Shown here one piece after another: positions 9,085 through 17,221 of a stretch of 64,000 nt of DNA (its first letter is position 1; the number at the start of each line of letters is the position of its first letter). The position numbers were made by a program, and so were the translations under genes. The DNA comes from Vibrio maritimus (GTDB taxonomy: Bacteria > Pseudomonadota > Gammaproteobacteria > Enterobacterales > Vibrionaceae). The notes below the pieces were generated by a model. That model was not told where the DNA came from and searched no databases. It saw only the letters and a list, made by a program, of their open reading frames with translations. Where the stretch lies: contig NZ_CP090439.1 of assembly GCF_021441885.1 (NCBI RefSeq), forward strand, positions 1,116,001 through 1,180,000, given 5' to 3'.

Positions 9085-9789
9085 ATGGAGTGTGTTCAGC
9101 AGAGACATAATGGTTGGTTGAGGTATTGTCAGCACCGACTTTTTGTCAAAGCAATTGGGTTGGTCGTTTTAGGTGCTGGAATAAGTCTTTACAGTCATAA
9201 CGCGTTTGCAGCGCCAAGCGGAAAGCCTTGGCTCGTCAGCTATAACCAAGATGCGGTGACGCTTTATAAGCGCGAACACAAAGATGGCCTAATTGAGATT
9301 CGCGTTCATGCGGATATGACAACGACTTTTGCCGCGTTTCTGCGACTCTTTGAGGATACAAAAAACGTTCCTCGGTGGCTTCATAATGTAGAACAAACCA
9401 AGGTGCTGGCCCAGCTCTCTGCCAATGAAAATGTGGTCTACACAACCTTCGCCGGCCCTTGGCCTGCCAAAAATCGTGATATGGTCACCTATTCGCGCTA
9501 TTACCAATCAGGTCGTCGATTTGTGCTAGAGATTAGCGATGCCACTGAGTATTTAGCTCAGCAACCTGATTACATACGAATTACCCAAGTGCGAGCGCGT
9601 TGGGAGCTTACTAAGTTATCTGATGGAGACGTCTTTGTGGTGTATACGGCGTTTGCCGATGTGGGCGGGGCTTTGCCAGATTGGCTGGCAAATCAGCTTA
9701 CAGTAGAAGGCGCCATTGAGACCTTCAGAGGATTGAAGAGAGAGATTGCTGGATACCAACATCTCTCTCATCCGAATGTTAGAGACTAA
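9085..9789 (+). CDS. START-domain protein, exported or membrane-anchored
   Basis: The 234-residue protein has a hydrophobic segment at about 26-48 ending AFAAPSGKPW, which looks like a signal peptide preceded by an unusually long basic N-region. The mature part is a START-like lipid or hydrophobe-binding fold: DMTTTFAAFLRLFEDTKNVPRWLHNV, then FAGPWPAKNRDMVTYSRY and YTAFADVGGALPDWLANQ, all typical of bacterial START proteins. ATG 9085 is preceded by GAGG. A shorter signal starting further downstream is possible. Related proteins are common in Vibrio and Shewanella with unknown cargo. Confidence 0.8.
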   Translation: MECVQQRHNGWLRYCQHRLFVKAIGLVVLGAGISLYSHNAFAAPSGKPWLVSYNQDAVTLYKREHKDGLIEIRVHADMTTTFAAFLRLFEDTKNVPRWLHNVEQTKVLAQLSANENVVYTTFAGPWPAKNRDMVTYSRYYQSGRRFVLEISDATEYLAQQPDYIRITQVRARWELTKLSDGDVFVVYTAFADVGGALPDWLANQLTVEGAIETFRGLKREIAGYQHLSHPNVRD

Positions 9790-9819
9790 AGCCTACTAAG
9801 CGTCAGTCTCAATCAAGCA

Positions 9820-10497
9820 TTAAGAATTACGTGCGTAGTTGACATCGTCAGCTTGAGACAGAGACTTACACGCATCGATCAACATAAACGCTGGTACTTT
9901 AATAAAGTATGCCGAAATCAAAATCATCATCACTGGGTCCGCATAGACACTCAGGTGTGACCATGGTGACTGTTCTAGTCCCCAAGCGGTGATAAAGCCC
10001 GCCATTACCGCAAAACTTAATAGTGTATCCATCTGCCACTGTTTCGTCTCAGCTTCGATCAGGTTTGCACACAGTACTTTGTTTTGCTTAGAGATATACC
10101 ACCAAGCATACGAACAGCCTAATACGTTAAACAATCCAAAAATGGTGGCGACGGTAGTATCCACTGGACGACCACCGGTGAACATCGAGCTTATCGCTGA
10201 GTATAGAGACGCCAAGACGATCACTAATATAACGAGACCTTTGATGGCAATAACAACCGACTCTACGGTTTGACGACCATATTTAGCCGCTTGGCTCTTT
10301 GGTTTCTTCAATTGGTGTGCTGCCGCCAGCGACAATAAAGTTAACAGCAAGCTTACTAATGAGTAAACACCGTCAAAGGCGATGACGAGCGAGCCCATAA
10401 GCACACCCACGACAAGCCCTGCGACAGCAAAGCCAGTTGCGATAATGGCTGAAACTCTCAATACGGAAGACTCGTTGTGTTGCTTTTGCGAAGACAT
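9820..10497 (-). CDS. Short CDF-like cation transporter
   Basis: A 225-residue membrane protein with about six hydrophobic segments related to cation diffusion facilitators. Residues VIAFDGVYSLVSLLLTLLSL match TM2, including one metal-binding Asp, and the region QWQMDTLLSFAVMAGF matches TM5. There the usual HxxxD reads QxxxD, so the first ligand is replaced. The C-terminal cytoplasmic metal domain found in zinc or iron exporters is missing. Metal transport in the usual way is doubtful. The start ATG 10497 has AAAGGTAAA upstream. Upstream lies a 242-bp gap with a short candidate frame. Confidence 0.75.
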   Translation of the reverse strand: MSSQKQHNESSVLRVSAIIATGFAVAGLVVGVLMGSLVIAFDGVYSLVSLLLTLLSLAAAHQLKKPKSQAAKYGRQTVESVVIAIKGLVILVIVLASLYSAISSMFTGGRPVDTTVATIFGLFNVLGCSYAWWYISKQNKVLCANLIEAETKQWQMDTLLSFAVMAGFITAWGLEQSPWSHLSVYADPVMMILISAYFIKVPAFMLIDACKSLSQADDVNYARNS

Positions 10498-10587
10498 GGG
10501 ATTTACCTTTTGTTTGAATTGAGTCTATTGTTTCGCCGCAGTGATTAACTTTCAAACTTTAACTGTCGATGGAAGAACTGTGTTGGA

Positions 10588-10743
10588 GTGAAGGAAGTGC
10601 TCTTGTTTAAATATATCAATGAGTTACATGGTTGTTTTTGCTGTCAAGAATCGTGGCACCCACTGATGTGGTTATTTAAAATATGTGATATTGACCATCA
10701 CGCCGAGTATTTTAAGTGCAGAGTGACTTGGCGATATAACTAG
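10588..10743 (+). CDS. Candidate short Cys/His/Trp-rich protein
   Basis: A short open frame of about 46-51 codons ends at TAG 10741-10743, overlapping the stop of the opposing LysR gene. Possible starts are GTG 10588, GTG 10597 or TTG 10603, the last with AGGA at 7 bp. The product contains CFCC, ICDIDHHAEYFKC and several Trp residues. Five Cys and four His in about 48 residues are unusual and could bind metal. It is shorter than normal gene-calling limits and has no ATG start. I regard it as plausible, not proven. Confidence 0.3.
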   Translation: MKEVLLFKYINELHGCFCCQESWHPLMWLFKICDIDHHAEYFKCRVTWRYN

Positions 10744-11624
10744 AAAGTGAAGAGGTAATCGCTGATTTGATCAGCAAGCCAAGTCATGGCTGGATGTTCA
10801 GACATCCCTGAAGGGGCAATCATACTGAAGTCTTCTTGAGTTAGACCATAGGTATGCTTTATCACTGAAAGTGTTTGCTCGCGCAGAAGCTGACGAATCA
10901 GTGGTTCAGGCAATACCCCCCAAGCACCTTCGGAAATAATGGTCTTGAGCATAAATTCAAAACTCGAGAAGCCGATGTATTTCAATGAGAAAGGCAGTAA
11001 CTCCGGGTTATCACGTAGGTTTAGATAGGCAAGAGATACTTGCATTTCGTCTCGTAATACTTCGTCAGAGACCCGAGGCAAGTTCGATAGTTTGTGGTCG
11101 GCGCGACATACCGACATCATTCGAATCTTACCAAGTGGTTGGTAGGTGAGCCTTGGGTCACCTTGCCTTTCAAAATCGACACCAAAGGCAAAGTCGACTT
11201 GTTTCTTTTCGACAATATCAGCGAGATCGCCAGAAGAGGCGAGAACAATATTGAGTGAAATAGCAGGGTAACGTTGGTTAAGCTCTATGGTGAGATCCTG
11301 CCAAACCTTATCAGGTAGGCTGTCATCGTGAGCAATGCGAAGTTCGGTTGCAAAATCGCCTGACACTTGTGCGCACGTTTGTCGAATTCGTGCCGCAGTG
11401 ACCAGTAGGTTGTCGCAGTCTTTGAAGATGGCCTTCCCTGTTTCTGACAAAGTGACATTGTTGCCAGTACGAACAAATAGTTCAGTATCGAGATCTTTCT
11501 CAAGTGCTTTGATCGCCATGCTGAGCTTAGTACGGTTACAGTTCAGCATTCGCGCTGCTTCAGACACAGAGCCTGAGTTAACAACGGCACAAAAGGCTTC
11601 AATTTGGGAAAGATTAATCGACAT
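10740..11624 (-). CDS. LysR-family transcriptional regulator
   Basis: A 294-residue LysR-type regulator. The N-terminal winged helix reads LSQIEAFCAVVNSGSVSEAARMLNCNRTKLSMAIKALEKDLDTELF in family form. The C-terminal effector domain spans about 95-290 and includes VDFAFGVDFERQGDPRLTYQPLG. The frame can open at GTG 11630, but ATG 11624 gives MSINLSQ and is the better start. It is divergent from the methyltransferase gene that begins at 11798, a common arrangement for regulators and targets. The inducer is unknown. Confidence 0.9.
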   Translation of the reverse strand: MSINLSQIEAFCAVVNSGSVSEAARMLNCNRTKLSMAIKALEKDLDTELFVRTGNNVTLSETGKAIFKDCDNLLVTAARIRQTCAQVSGDFATELRIAHDDSLPDKVWQDLTIELNQRYPAISLNIVLASSGDLADIVEKKQVDFAFGVDFERQGDPRLTYQPLGKIRMMSVCRADHKLSNLPRVSDEVLRDEMQVSLAYLNLRDNPELLPFSLKYIGFSSFEFMLKTIISEGAWGVLPEPLIRQLLREQTLSVIKHTYGLTQEDFSMIAPSGMSEHPAMTWLADQISDYLFTF

Positions 11625-11797
11625 TGCCACTCAAACACCCGAAAACAAAGGAATAAAAATCATAGCACGAGTCCCAAAGAATACGAAGATAACACTAGGA
11701 ATTGCTTGGCGTTCTGGTTTAATCTATGCGTAGTCATTAAGGATTAAAATGTAGTGCTTATATTGTGTTCAGCACTTGCAAATGAATGGAGTAAACT

Positions 11798-12379
11798 ATG
11801 TCTAACGAGTGGGATGAGTACGCTGCGACATGGGAGAAAGACCAAGCAACGGCTACCTTTGCACAGTCTTGTTTTGAAGAACTCACCGCGCAGACCTCAT
11901 TAACGCGAAAAACGGTGTTGGACTTTGGCTGTGGTACAGGCCTTTTAAGTCAGTTGATGTCACCTGCAACAAAAGAAATTGTCGCGCTTGACGGCTCTGA
12001 GGCCATGATCGAAGAGCTTGATAAAAAGGGACTGGAAAATGTTGAACCAGTCGTCGACTTATTGACTCGCGGCTTGGTCGCTCAGCATCCAGCATTTCGT
12101 AATCAGTTTGATTTGGTTGTAGCGTCGTCGGTGTGTGGGTTCCTTGATAACCTTCAAGAGACTGTAAACATTATCTATACCCTTCTTGATGAGTATGGCT
12201 TGTTTATTCACTGGGATTGGGCGGTGGATAGCGATGACCTGCGATATGGTTTAACTGAGCAGCGTGCAAAAGAGATTTTACTCAATGCTGGCTTCGAGAA
12301 AGTTGAAGTGACCGTACCGTTTGAAATAGACGCTGGCAAAGGACCCAAAAAAGTTCTCATGGGCGTTGGTCGCAAATAG
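11798..12379 (+). CDS. Class I SAM-dependent methyltransferase
   Basis: A 193-residue protein with motif I VLDFGCGTGLLSQLM (about 40-54) and the acidic motif II IVALDGSEAMI. Motif IV-like FDLVVASSVCGFL follows. This is a compact Rossmann-fold methyltransferase of the UbiE/Methyltransf_11 type. The end of the protein contains a basic GKGPKKVLMGVGRK strand. The substrate cannot be told. A strong terminator follows 35 bp downstream of the stop, so it is probably monocistronic. The gene is divergent from LysR at 10740-11624. Confidence 0.88.
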   Translation: MSNEWDEYAATWEKDQATATFAQSCFEELTAQTSLTRKTVLDFGCGTGLLSQLMSPATKEIVALDGSEAMIEELDKKGLENVEPVVDLLTRGLVAQHPAFRNQFDLVVASSVCGFLDNLQETVNIIYTLLDEYGLFIHWDWAVDSDDLRYGLTEQRAKEILLNAGFEKVEVTVPFEIDAGKGPKKVLMGVGRK

Positions 12380-12414
12380 CATAAATCGCAATAGTTTTTA
12401 TCTGAATCACGAAT

Positions 12415-12444
12415 AGGTGAAGCCTTTGGCTTCACCTTTTTTTT
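12415..12444 (+). terminator. Terminator after the methyltransferase gene
   Basis: AGGTGAAGCC and GGCTTCACCT form a perfect 10-bp stem with a TTT loop, followed by eight T. It overlaps the longest open frame of the next gene, which shows that the next gene must start downstream, at 12483. Confidence 0.92.
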
Positions 12445-12482
12445 GTTATGCTGCTGGCGTATTAATTTTAAGCAGGTTAACT

Positions 12483-13232
12483 ATGTTTCTGAGAGAAAAT
12501 TTTCTGAGACCAAAGTTTCTGAGATCAAAACGATTGAGCAGCCAACTTCTCGCTATTTTGTTAGCCACAACGAGCGTGTTGTTTGCCAGTTCCGTGTGTG
12601 CAAGTGATGAAAAAAGCAGGGAGCAAGCACAACAACTCATCGAAAAGGCTTCTGAAAAAATCGACATGTTTGATTCGACGGACCATTGGGAGTCTGTGAA
12701 AAATCTTACCGGCGTGGCAAAGGCTATTGTGGTGTTCCCGTCGGGTGGTCAGGCGGGCTTTCTCATTGGCGCCCAATGGGGAAGAGGGATATTACTGACA
12801 CGTGAGGATCATCGTTGGAGCGAGCCTGTGTTTGTTAAGTTCCACAGCGCGATGATCGGACTTTTAGCGGGAGCTCAACATATAAGTGGTGTCGGCGTAG
12901 TTCTGTCAGACGATGTACTAGACGATCTCAAAGCGAGTCCAACTAAAGTGGGGGGCACGGCAGACCTCACAGTGGGGAAAGGTGTCAGTGGCAAGGTTAT
13001 TGGTGGCACTGGGGGCGTCAGCGCTATGATGGTGTCTGAAAATAAAGGGCTGTACTTCGGTGGAAGTATCGATACCTTTACACTATCGCTAGACAACGAC
13101 CTCAACCAAGCTCTATATGGTGACGATTTTTCAGCAGAGAAGGTGCTTTCAAATTACGATACCCATCAGGGGGAAGCCCAGAACTTGCGTAATAGGCTAG
13201 AGGGTGTTGCTTACCGAGCGGTTTACCAATAA
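12483..13232 (+). CDS. SYLF-domain (Ysc84-like) secreted lipid-binding protein
   Basis: A 249-residue protein of the SYLF/Ysc84 family. The core FDSTDHWESVKNLTGVAKAIVVFPSGG and GLLAGAQHISGVGVVLSDDV (about 62-150) binds phosphoinositide-type lipids in eukaryotic members; the bacterial role is unclear. A signal peptide (LLAILLATTSVLFASSVCAS) lies at about 20-40. I choose ATG 12483 because an earlier start would lie inside the upstream terminator. The first 15 codons are a three-copy 15-bp tandem repeat (12486-12530), giving FLREN FLRPK FLRSK just before the signal hydrophobic core. Confidence 0.85.
   Translation: MFLRENFLRPKFLRSKRLSSQLLAILLATTSVLFASSVCASDEKSREQAQQLIEKASEKIDMFDSTDHWESVKNLTGVAKAIVVFPSGGQAGFLIGAQWGRGILLTREDHRWSEPVFVKFHSAMIGLLAGAQHISGVGVVLSDDVLDDLKASPTKVGGTADLTVGKGVSGKVIGGTGGVSAMMVSENKGLYFGGSIDTFTLSLDNDLNQALYGDDFSAEKVLSNYDTHQGEAQNLRNRLEGVAYRAVYQ
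12486..12530 (+). repeat. Three tandem copies of a 15-bp unit at the start of the SYLF gene
   Basis: Copies occupy 12486-12500, 12501-12515 and 12516-12530. Each begins TTTCTGAGA and then varies. They encode FLREN, FLRPK and FLRSK, the positively charged N-region of the signal peptide. Unit length is a multiple of three, so gain or loss keeps the frame. Confidence 0.9.
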
Positions 13233-13325
13233 ATGCCATTCTGCTGAGTAAAATTTGAACTTGTTGTTTTTTAGTGCATTATTGTGTTTAGACCTTAGGT
13301 TAAATTACGCTTTGGGACATTGCCA

Positions 13326-13889
13326 ATGAACAAACTGCTCTCTTCATTACTTTTTGCCAGCATCGCTTTGGTCGGGTGTACGACGTCTACCACAACGAAC
13401 TCACCACTCAACTTTTCCTATGGGGTTGCAAAAACGGGAGATTTTAGTTTTTTACCTCAATCTGGAGTTGTTACCTACTCTTGGCGAAGTGATTCTCCAG
13501 TCGCACATGTTTCGAAAGAGTATGATGCGGACTATTACCTCAATGTTATCAAGGCTCAAATTGACCAGGTTTTAGCGTCGAAAGGTTATGTCGCCGTCAG
13601 TGATGGTCATGCGGCAACAATGCATCTTGATTTTGGTATAGCGACAGAAAATGCCATGAACGATGAACAGATTTTTGAAAGCACGCAGATTGCAACGGGT
13701 ATACAGGGCGATAGTCAAAAAGGTGAGAAGGGCAGCATCTATATCGCTGTTTTTGACTCGGTTGGCGCGTTCCCAAGATGGAGAGCGCTTGCTCAAGGGC
13801 CAACCGATCAGAGAGTAAAAGATTCAGAAGAGCGAGAAGAGCTCAAAAACCTAATAGGCTCCATGTTAGATGACCTGCCTCCAAGATAA
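13326..13889 (+). CDS. DUF4136-type lipoprotein
   Basis: A 187-residue lipoprotein. The signal ends LVGCTTST, with acylation at Cys. The mature domain shows the DUF4136 pattern: FSFLPQSG near the start, IKAQIDQVLASKGY in the middle and a C-terminal WRALAQGP with a final helix of EEREELKNLIGSMLDDLPP. The frame extends to a TTG at 13320, but ATG 13326 gives the standard MNKLL signal. The function is unknown; related lipoproteins are anchored in the outer membrane. A terminator follows the stop. Confidence 0.82.
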   Translation: MNKLLSSLLFASIALVGCTTSTTTNSPLNFSYGVAKTGDFSFLPQSGVVTYSWRSDSPVAHVSKEYDADYYLNVIKAQIDQVLASKGYVAVSDGHAATMHLDFGIATENAMNDEQIFESTQIATGIQGDSQKGEKGSIYIAVFDSVGAFPRWRALAQGPTDQRVKDSEEREELKNLIGSMLDDLPPR

Positions 13890-13891
13890 AG

Positions 13892-13918
13892 AAAACCGAA
13901 GCGTCAAGCTTCGGTTTT
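13892..13918. terminator. Bidirectional terminator between convergent genes
   Basis: AAAACCGAAGC and GCTTCGGTTTT form an 11-bp stem with a GTCAA loop. T runs exist on both strands, so it can serve both the DUF4136 gene and the opposing fasciclin gene. Confidence 0.85.
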
Positions 13919-13940
13919 CGTTATAGGGTAACGTGTTGTG

Positions 13941-14435
13941 TTACTTCGGCATGATGACAGCATCAATGACGTGAATGACGCCGTTTTTGGCCTTAACGTC
14001 TGTCGCAACAACCGTTGCGTTGTCGACCATAACCATACCGTCTTTCTTAGTGATCATGATCTCTTGGCCTTGGACTGTCTTCGCTTTGTCCAGTCCCATC
14101 ACATCTGCAGCCATCACCTTACCCGGTACCACATGGTAGGTTAGGATAGCAACCAGCTTGTCTTTGTTCTCTGGTTGTAACAGAGATTCGACAGTACCTT
14201 CAGGTAGCTTGGCGAACGCTTCGTCAGTCGGAGCGAACACCGTGAACGGGCCTTCCCCTTTCAATGTATCAACCAACCCCGCAGCCTGAACTGCAGCGAC
14301 AAGTGTCGTGAACGAGCCATTTTCCGCCGCAACATCAACGATGTCCTTTTTCATTCCGTGGTGGTCTGCGAAAGCCGAGATTGAAAGAAGAAGTGCTGCC
14401 ATTGCTGCAAACGAACGTGTTAATAGTGTTTTCAT
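13941..14435 (-). CDS. Secreted fasciclin (FAS1) domain protein
   Basis: A 164-residue protein with a signal peptide (LLLSISAFADHH) and a single FAS1 domain. The H1 motif FTVFAPTDEAFAKLP and the H2 motif VIHVIDAVIMPK are intact, with the intervening YHVVPG. Bacterial FAS1 proteins are secreted and implicated in adhesion, but a role here cannot be deduced. The start ATG 14435 is preceded by AGGATCG. The promoter region upstream (14436-14604) is shared with the divergent GyrI-like gene. Confidence 0.92.
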   Translation of the reverse strand: MKTLLTRSFAAMAALLLSISAFADHHGMKKDIVDVAAENGSFTTLVAAVQAAGLVDTLKGEGPFTVFAPTDEAFAKLPEGTVESLLQPENKDKLVAILTYHVVPGKVMAADVMGLDKAKTVQGQEIMITKKDGMVMVDNATVVATDVKAKNGVIHVIDAVIMPK

Positions 14436-14604
14436 ATCTGCGATCCTTTTTTTATTCCTATTCGCAGTCGTCTGTTACGCGGCGAATAACTCATCGATCA
14501 CCAAGATCAGCCAACAAAATGTATTCAGTTCAAAACAGATTGCTTAGCAGGTTTGTTTTCGGGCAGCTAAACTACTCACATTAAATAACGCAAAGTGACT
14601 GAAC

Positions 14605-15534
14605 ATGTTGGATTATTTTGTTGAAAAAAGAATTGATATCGCGACTCAAGCAGAGAGCGCAATAAACTTTTTGGCGGATTATCGGAACTGGCCTCAGTGG
14701 TCTCCGTGGTTGATCATGGAGCCTGAATGCAAGCTTGATTATCGGGGTGAGCAAGGCAATATCGGCGATGGGTATCAATGGGACGGTGACCTTGTTGGCG
14801 CTGGAGAAATGACTTTGATGACGCGCAGTGCCACGCAGCTCGACATGCATTTAAGCTTTCAAAGGCCGTTTAAATCTGAGGCTAAGGTGAGCCTTCAAGC
14901 GGTACAAATGGGCAATAATACCGAAGTACGTTGGAGCATGAAGAGCAAGGTGCCATGGTACCTGTTTTTTCTCAAAGGCTTGTTTCAAACCATGATAGGG
15001 ATGGATTATGAGCGCGGGTTAAAGATGCTCAAGTCTGCGTTGGAAACAGGCGAAGTTCACTCACGTCTCAAACTCATTGGGGAACGAACTCAAGACGAGA
15101 TCCATTATGTGGGGGTACGCGGTAGTGGCACGATTGCTGAACTGGGACCGCAAATGCAAGCGCACTTTTCTGAACTTAACCAGCTCATAGAAACGAAAGG
15201 GGTAGAGATAGCCGGGCCACCCTTTGCGTTATATCACTCGATGAAAATGAAGCAGCAGTTCTTTGAGTTTACGACCTGCTTCCCTGTGCGACAAAAGGTC
15301 GAGGTAGCGAAGCCATTTGAAACGGGTACGCTGGCTAGCTGTGAGACCTATGTTGTTGAACACACAGGCGAATACCCTTTCATGGGCAATGCTTGGTCGA
15401 TGGCAATGAATGCATCACGCCACCACAAGGTCAAAGTCAAGCGTCGTCCTTTGGGAATCGAAAGGTACCTCAATGACCCACGTGAGAATGAAGCGAAAGA
15501 CTTGGTCACTGAGGTGGTGTTGTTTAAGAAGTAA
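14605..15534 (+). CDS. SRPBCC plus GyrI-like effector-binding protein without HTH
   Basis: A 309-residue protein with two modules. Residues 1-150 form an SRPBCC (START-like) fold, with FLADYRNWPQWSPWL as its first motif. Residues about 155-309 form a GyrI-like or effector-binding domain, with FALYHSM and a hydrophobic CETYVVEHTGEYPFMGNAW segment. No DNA-binding helix-turn-helix is present, so it is not a MerR or AraC regulator. It may bind a small hydrophobic molecule. The start ATG 14605 lies after AGTGACTGAAC with weak Shine-Dalgarno. It stands alone. Confidence 0.75.
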   Translation: MLDYFVEKRIDIATQAESAINFLADYRNWPQWSPWLIMEPECKLDYRGEQGNIGDGYQWDGDLVGAGEMTLMTRSATQLDMHLSFQRPFKSEAKVSLQAVQMGNNTEVRWSMKSKVPWYLFFLKGLFQTMIGMDYERGLKMLKSALETGEVHSRLKLIGERTQDEIHYVGVRGSGTIAELGPQMQAHFSELNQLIETKGVEIAGPPFALYHSMKMKQQFFEFTTCFPVRQKVEVAKPFETGTLASCETYVVEHTGEYPFMGNAWSMAMNASRHHKVKVKRRPLGIERYLNDPRENEAKDLVTEVVLFKK

Positions 15535-15541
15535 GCTTTGG

Positions 15542-16066
15542 CTAGAAAACCAGACCAGGCAGTAGTACAGGTTTAGATGGCCATCGGTAATCGTTCAAAG
15601 GCTTGACCATCGCCGATACGGGTGTTGGTTGAGCTAGCGGATCCTCTTGCAGGATATTCAAATTGGTAACTCGAATATACCCGCTAGACCCATAGACTTC
15701 ATCTCGACCAAACAGAACTGAGAAATGCATTCCTTGCTGCTCCATCCATTGGTGAACCTCAGTGAGCATCGTCTTGACCAAGCCCTTTTTGCGATAGTCT
15801 GGGTGAACACATACTTCAGCTACGCCGCCAATAGGATAGGAGCGACCTCTAATTTCAACGGTTTTCTCGTGTACCGCAACATGAGCGACAACATGGTGTT
15901 TGTTGTCGCTCGTGACGTACCAGCGGTGTTGCGGCATCTCATTGTAAAAACGCTGAGTTTTGAACCTTGCGTCGCTTGGCTTGGTAAAACAGGAGCTGAG
16001 TAGGGCGATCAGTGCTTGATTAAGCTGCTCATCCACTGAGCTATCTTCAATATATTGAACTTTCAT
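15542..16066 (-). CDS. GNAT-family N-acetyltransferase
   Basis: A 174-residue acetyltransferase. The acetyl-CoA loop is visible as VCVHPDYRKKGLVKTML (V-x-P-x-x-R-x-x-G). The later HFSVLFGRDEVYGSSGYIRV is typical of the predicted-acetyltransferase group that includes Eis-like proteins. I start at ATG 16066 (MKVQYIED), since the longer frame overlaps the previous stop. It lies 4 bp downstream of the repeat membrane-protein gene in the same direction, suggesting co-transcription. The substrate is unknown. Confidence 0.85.
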   Translation of the reverse strand: MKVQYIEDSSVDEQLNQALIALLSSCFTKPSDARFKTQRFYNEMPQHRWYVTSDNKHHVVAHVAVHEKTVEIRGRSYPIGGVAEVCVHPDYRKKGLVKTMLTEVHQWMEQQGMHFSVLFGRDEVYGSSGYIRVTNLNILQEDPLAQPTPVSAMVKPLNDYRWPSKPVLLPGLVF

Positions 16067-16070
16067 AATG

Positions 16071-16970
16071 CTACTGGTTATCCACACATCGCTCGGTTAC
16101 GATGCTATGCGTACCTTTGTCTGATCCTTTGGCTATGGTGAGTTGGCTCACGATGCTGTAGCAAGTTGTGCTACCTTTTTGCTCCGCAGACTGGATTTTT
16201 ACGGTACCTGAATTACCACTGGTGGTATTTTTCCAGGGAACAGATTTTCCAGACTTCGGACTTCTCATTAATTTCTCAACCGCGTCTTTATGTAGCGATT
16301 TATCTTTGTCTGAGTAACTCTCATCATTCACTCCAAAGGTTTGAGAGGTGAGCGAATCAACAAGTTGGAATGGTGAACTGAGGATGCCGCCAATGACCCC
16401 TGTGACCGCGCCCTTACTGGCTTCACGACCGGCTTGCTCGGCCTGTTGGACCAAGTCTTCAGCCTGACTAATTATCTCGGGCATCGCTTTACGCACCGCT
16501 TCACTTTCAGCCAAAATGGCAGGGATCTGTTTTGATGTCGCGGCTATTTGCTTGTTGGTCTGCTCAATTGTCTGATTGGTTTCATCTATTTGTTTGAGAA
16601 TGCTTGGTAAGGAGCGGTGCCAGTTTTGTGTCTCTTCAAGAATAGGGGGAATGGCGTTTCTCACATTCTTAACTTCGGCAATGATAGTGGGTATTTGCTT
16701 ATTGATGTCGTCAACTCTCGCCAACACTTCAGGTATCGCTTTTTGATACTCAGCACTTTGTTCAAGAATACTTGGAATAATCGCTTGTATCTTTTGAACT
16801 TCTTCTATGACAGGAGTGATGCGTTGTGCGGTCTGATCTATCTGCGTCAACAAGCTGGGCAGCTCAGTTCGAACTTGTTTTGCCTCCATGGTGAAACTGT
16901 AAATCGACCATGCTAATGCCATGATGGCGAAGGCGAAAAGTACTCTGGTTCCTGCTAGTATTTTTTCCAT
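16071..16970 (-). CDS. Membrane-anchored coiled-coil protein with 14-residue proline repeats
   Basis: A 299-residue protein of unknown function. One transmembrane segment spans about 8-27. After it comes a helical region with a strict 14-residue period, each unit starting with [IL]P and [IL][IL]. Prolines fall at residues 38, 53, 66, 80, 94, 108, 122, 150 and 164, with one unit (136) lacking Pro. A short Gly-rich segment (about 185-200, GAVTGVIGGILSSPF) may bind lipid or insert in membrane. The tail has Ser-rich and Lys-rich stretches and paired Cys (CYS and CVD). I start at ATG 16970. It precedes the GNAT gene by 4 bp. Confidence 0.8.
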   Translation of the reverse strand: MEKILAGTRVLFAFAIMALAWSIYSFTMEAKQVRTELPSLLTQIDQTAQRITPVIEEVQKIQAIIPSILEQSAEYQKAIPEVLARVDDINKQIPTIIAEVKNVRNAIPPILEETQNWHRSLPSILKQIDETNQTIEQTNKQIAATSKQIPAILAESEAVRKAMPEIISQAEDLVQQAEQAGREASKGAVTGVIGGILSSPFQLVDSLTSQTFGVNDESYSDKDKSLHKDAVEKLMRSPKSGKSVPWKNTTSGNSGTVKIQSAEQKGSTTCYSIVSQLTIAKGSDKGTHSIVTERCVDNQ

Positions 16971-17221
16971 TTCACAACTCACTGTAGTGTCGGTAATCCA
17001 AAAGAGTGCTTGAGCACGCTAAAACGACCTTAGTTTTTTCTAACATAACCAAACTAAACAAGAGAGTAAACGGTGCGCTCCTCGGGTAACGAGCTAAGTT
17101 GGCAGGAATTGCGAGATTGTACAAAAAGACAGCGGTTGAGCGTAATTCCTTAGTAAGTCACTAAAATGTAAAGCCAATTCAGCTAAACTGAAACTAAGAA
17201 GGGAAAAAGTAGGAGCTGGTA

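Noticed and set aside
12417..12482. Longer start for the SYLF gene at 12417
   Set aside because: It would lie inside the perfect terminator stem at 12415-12444; ATG 12483 is the sensible start.
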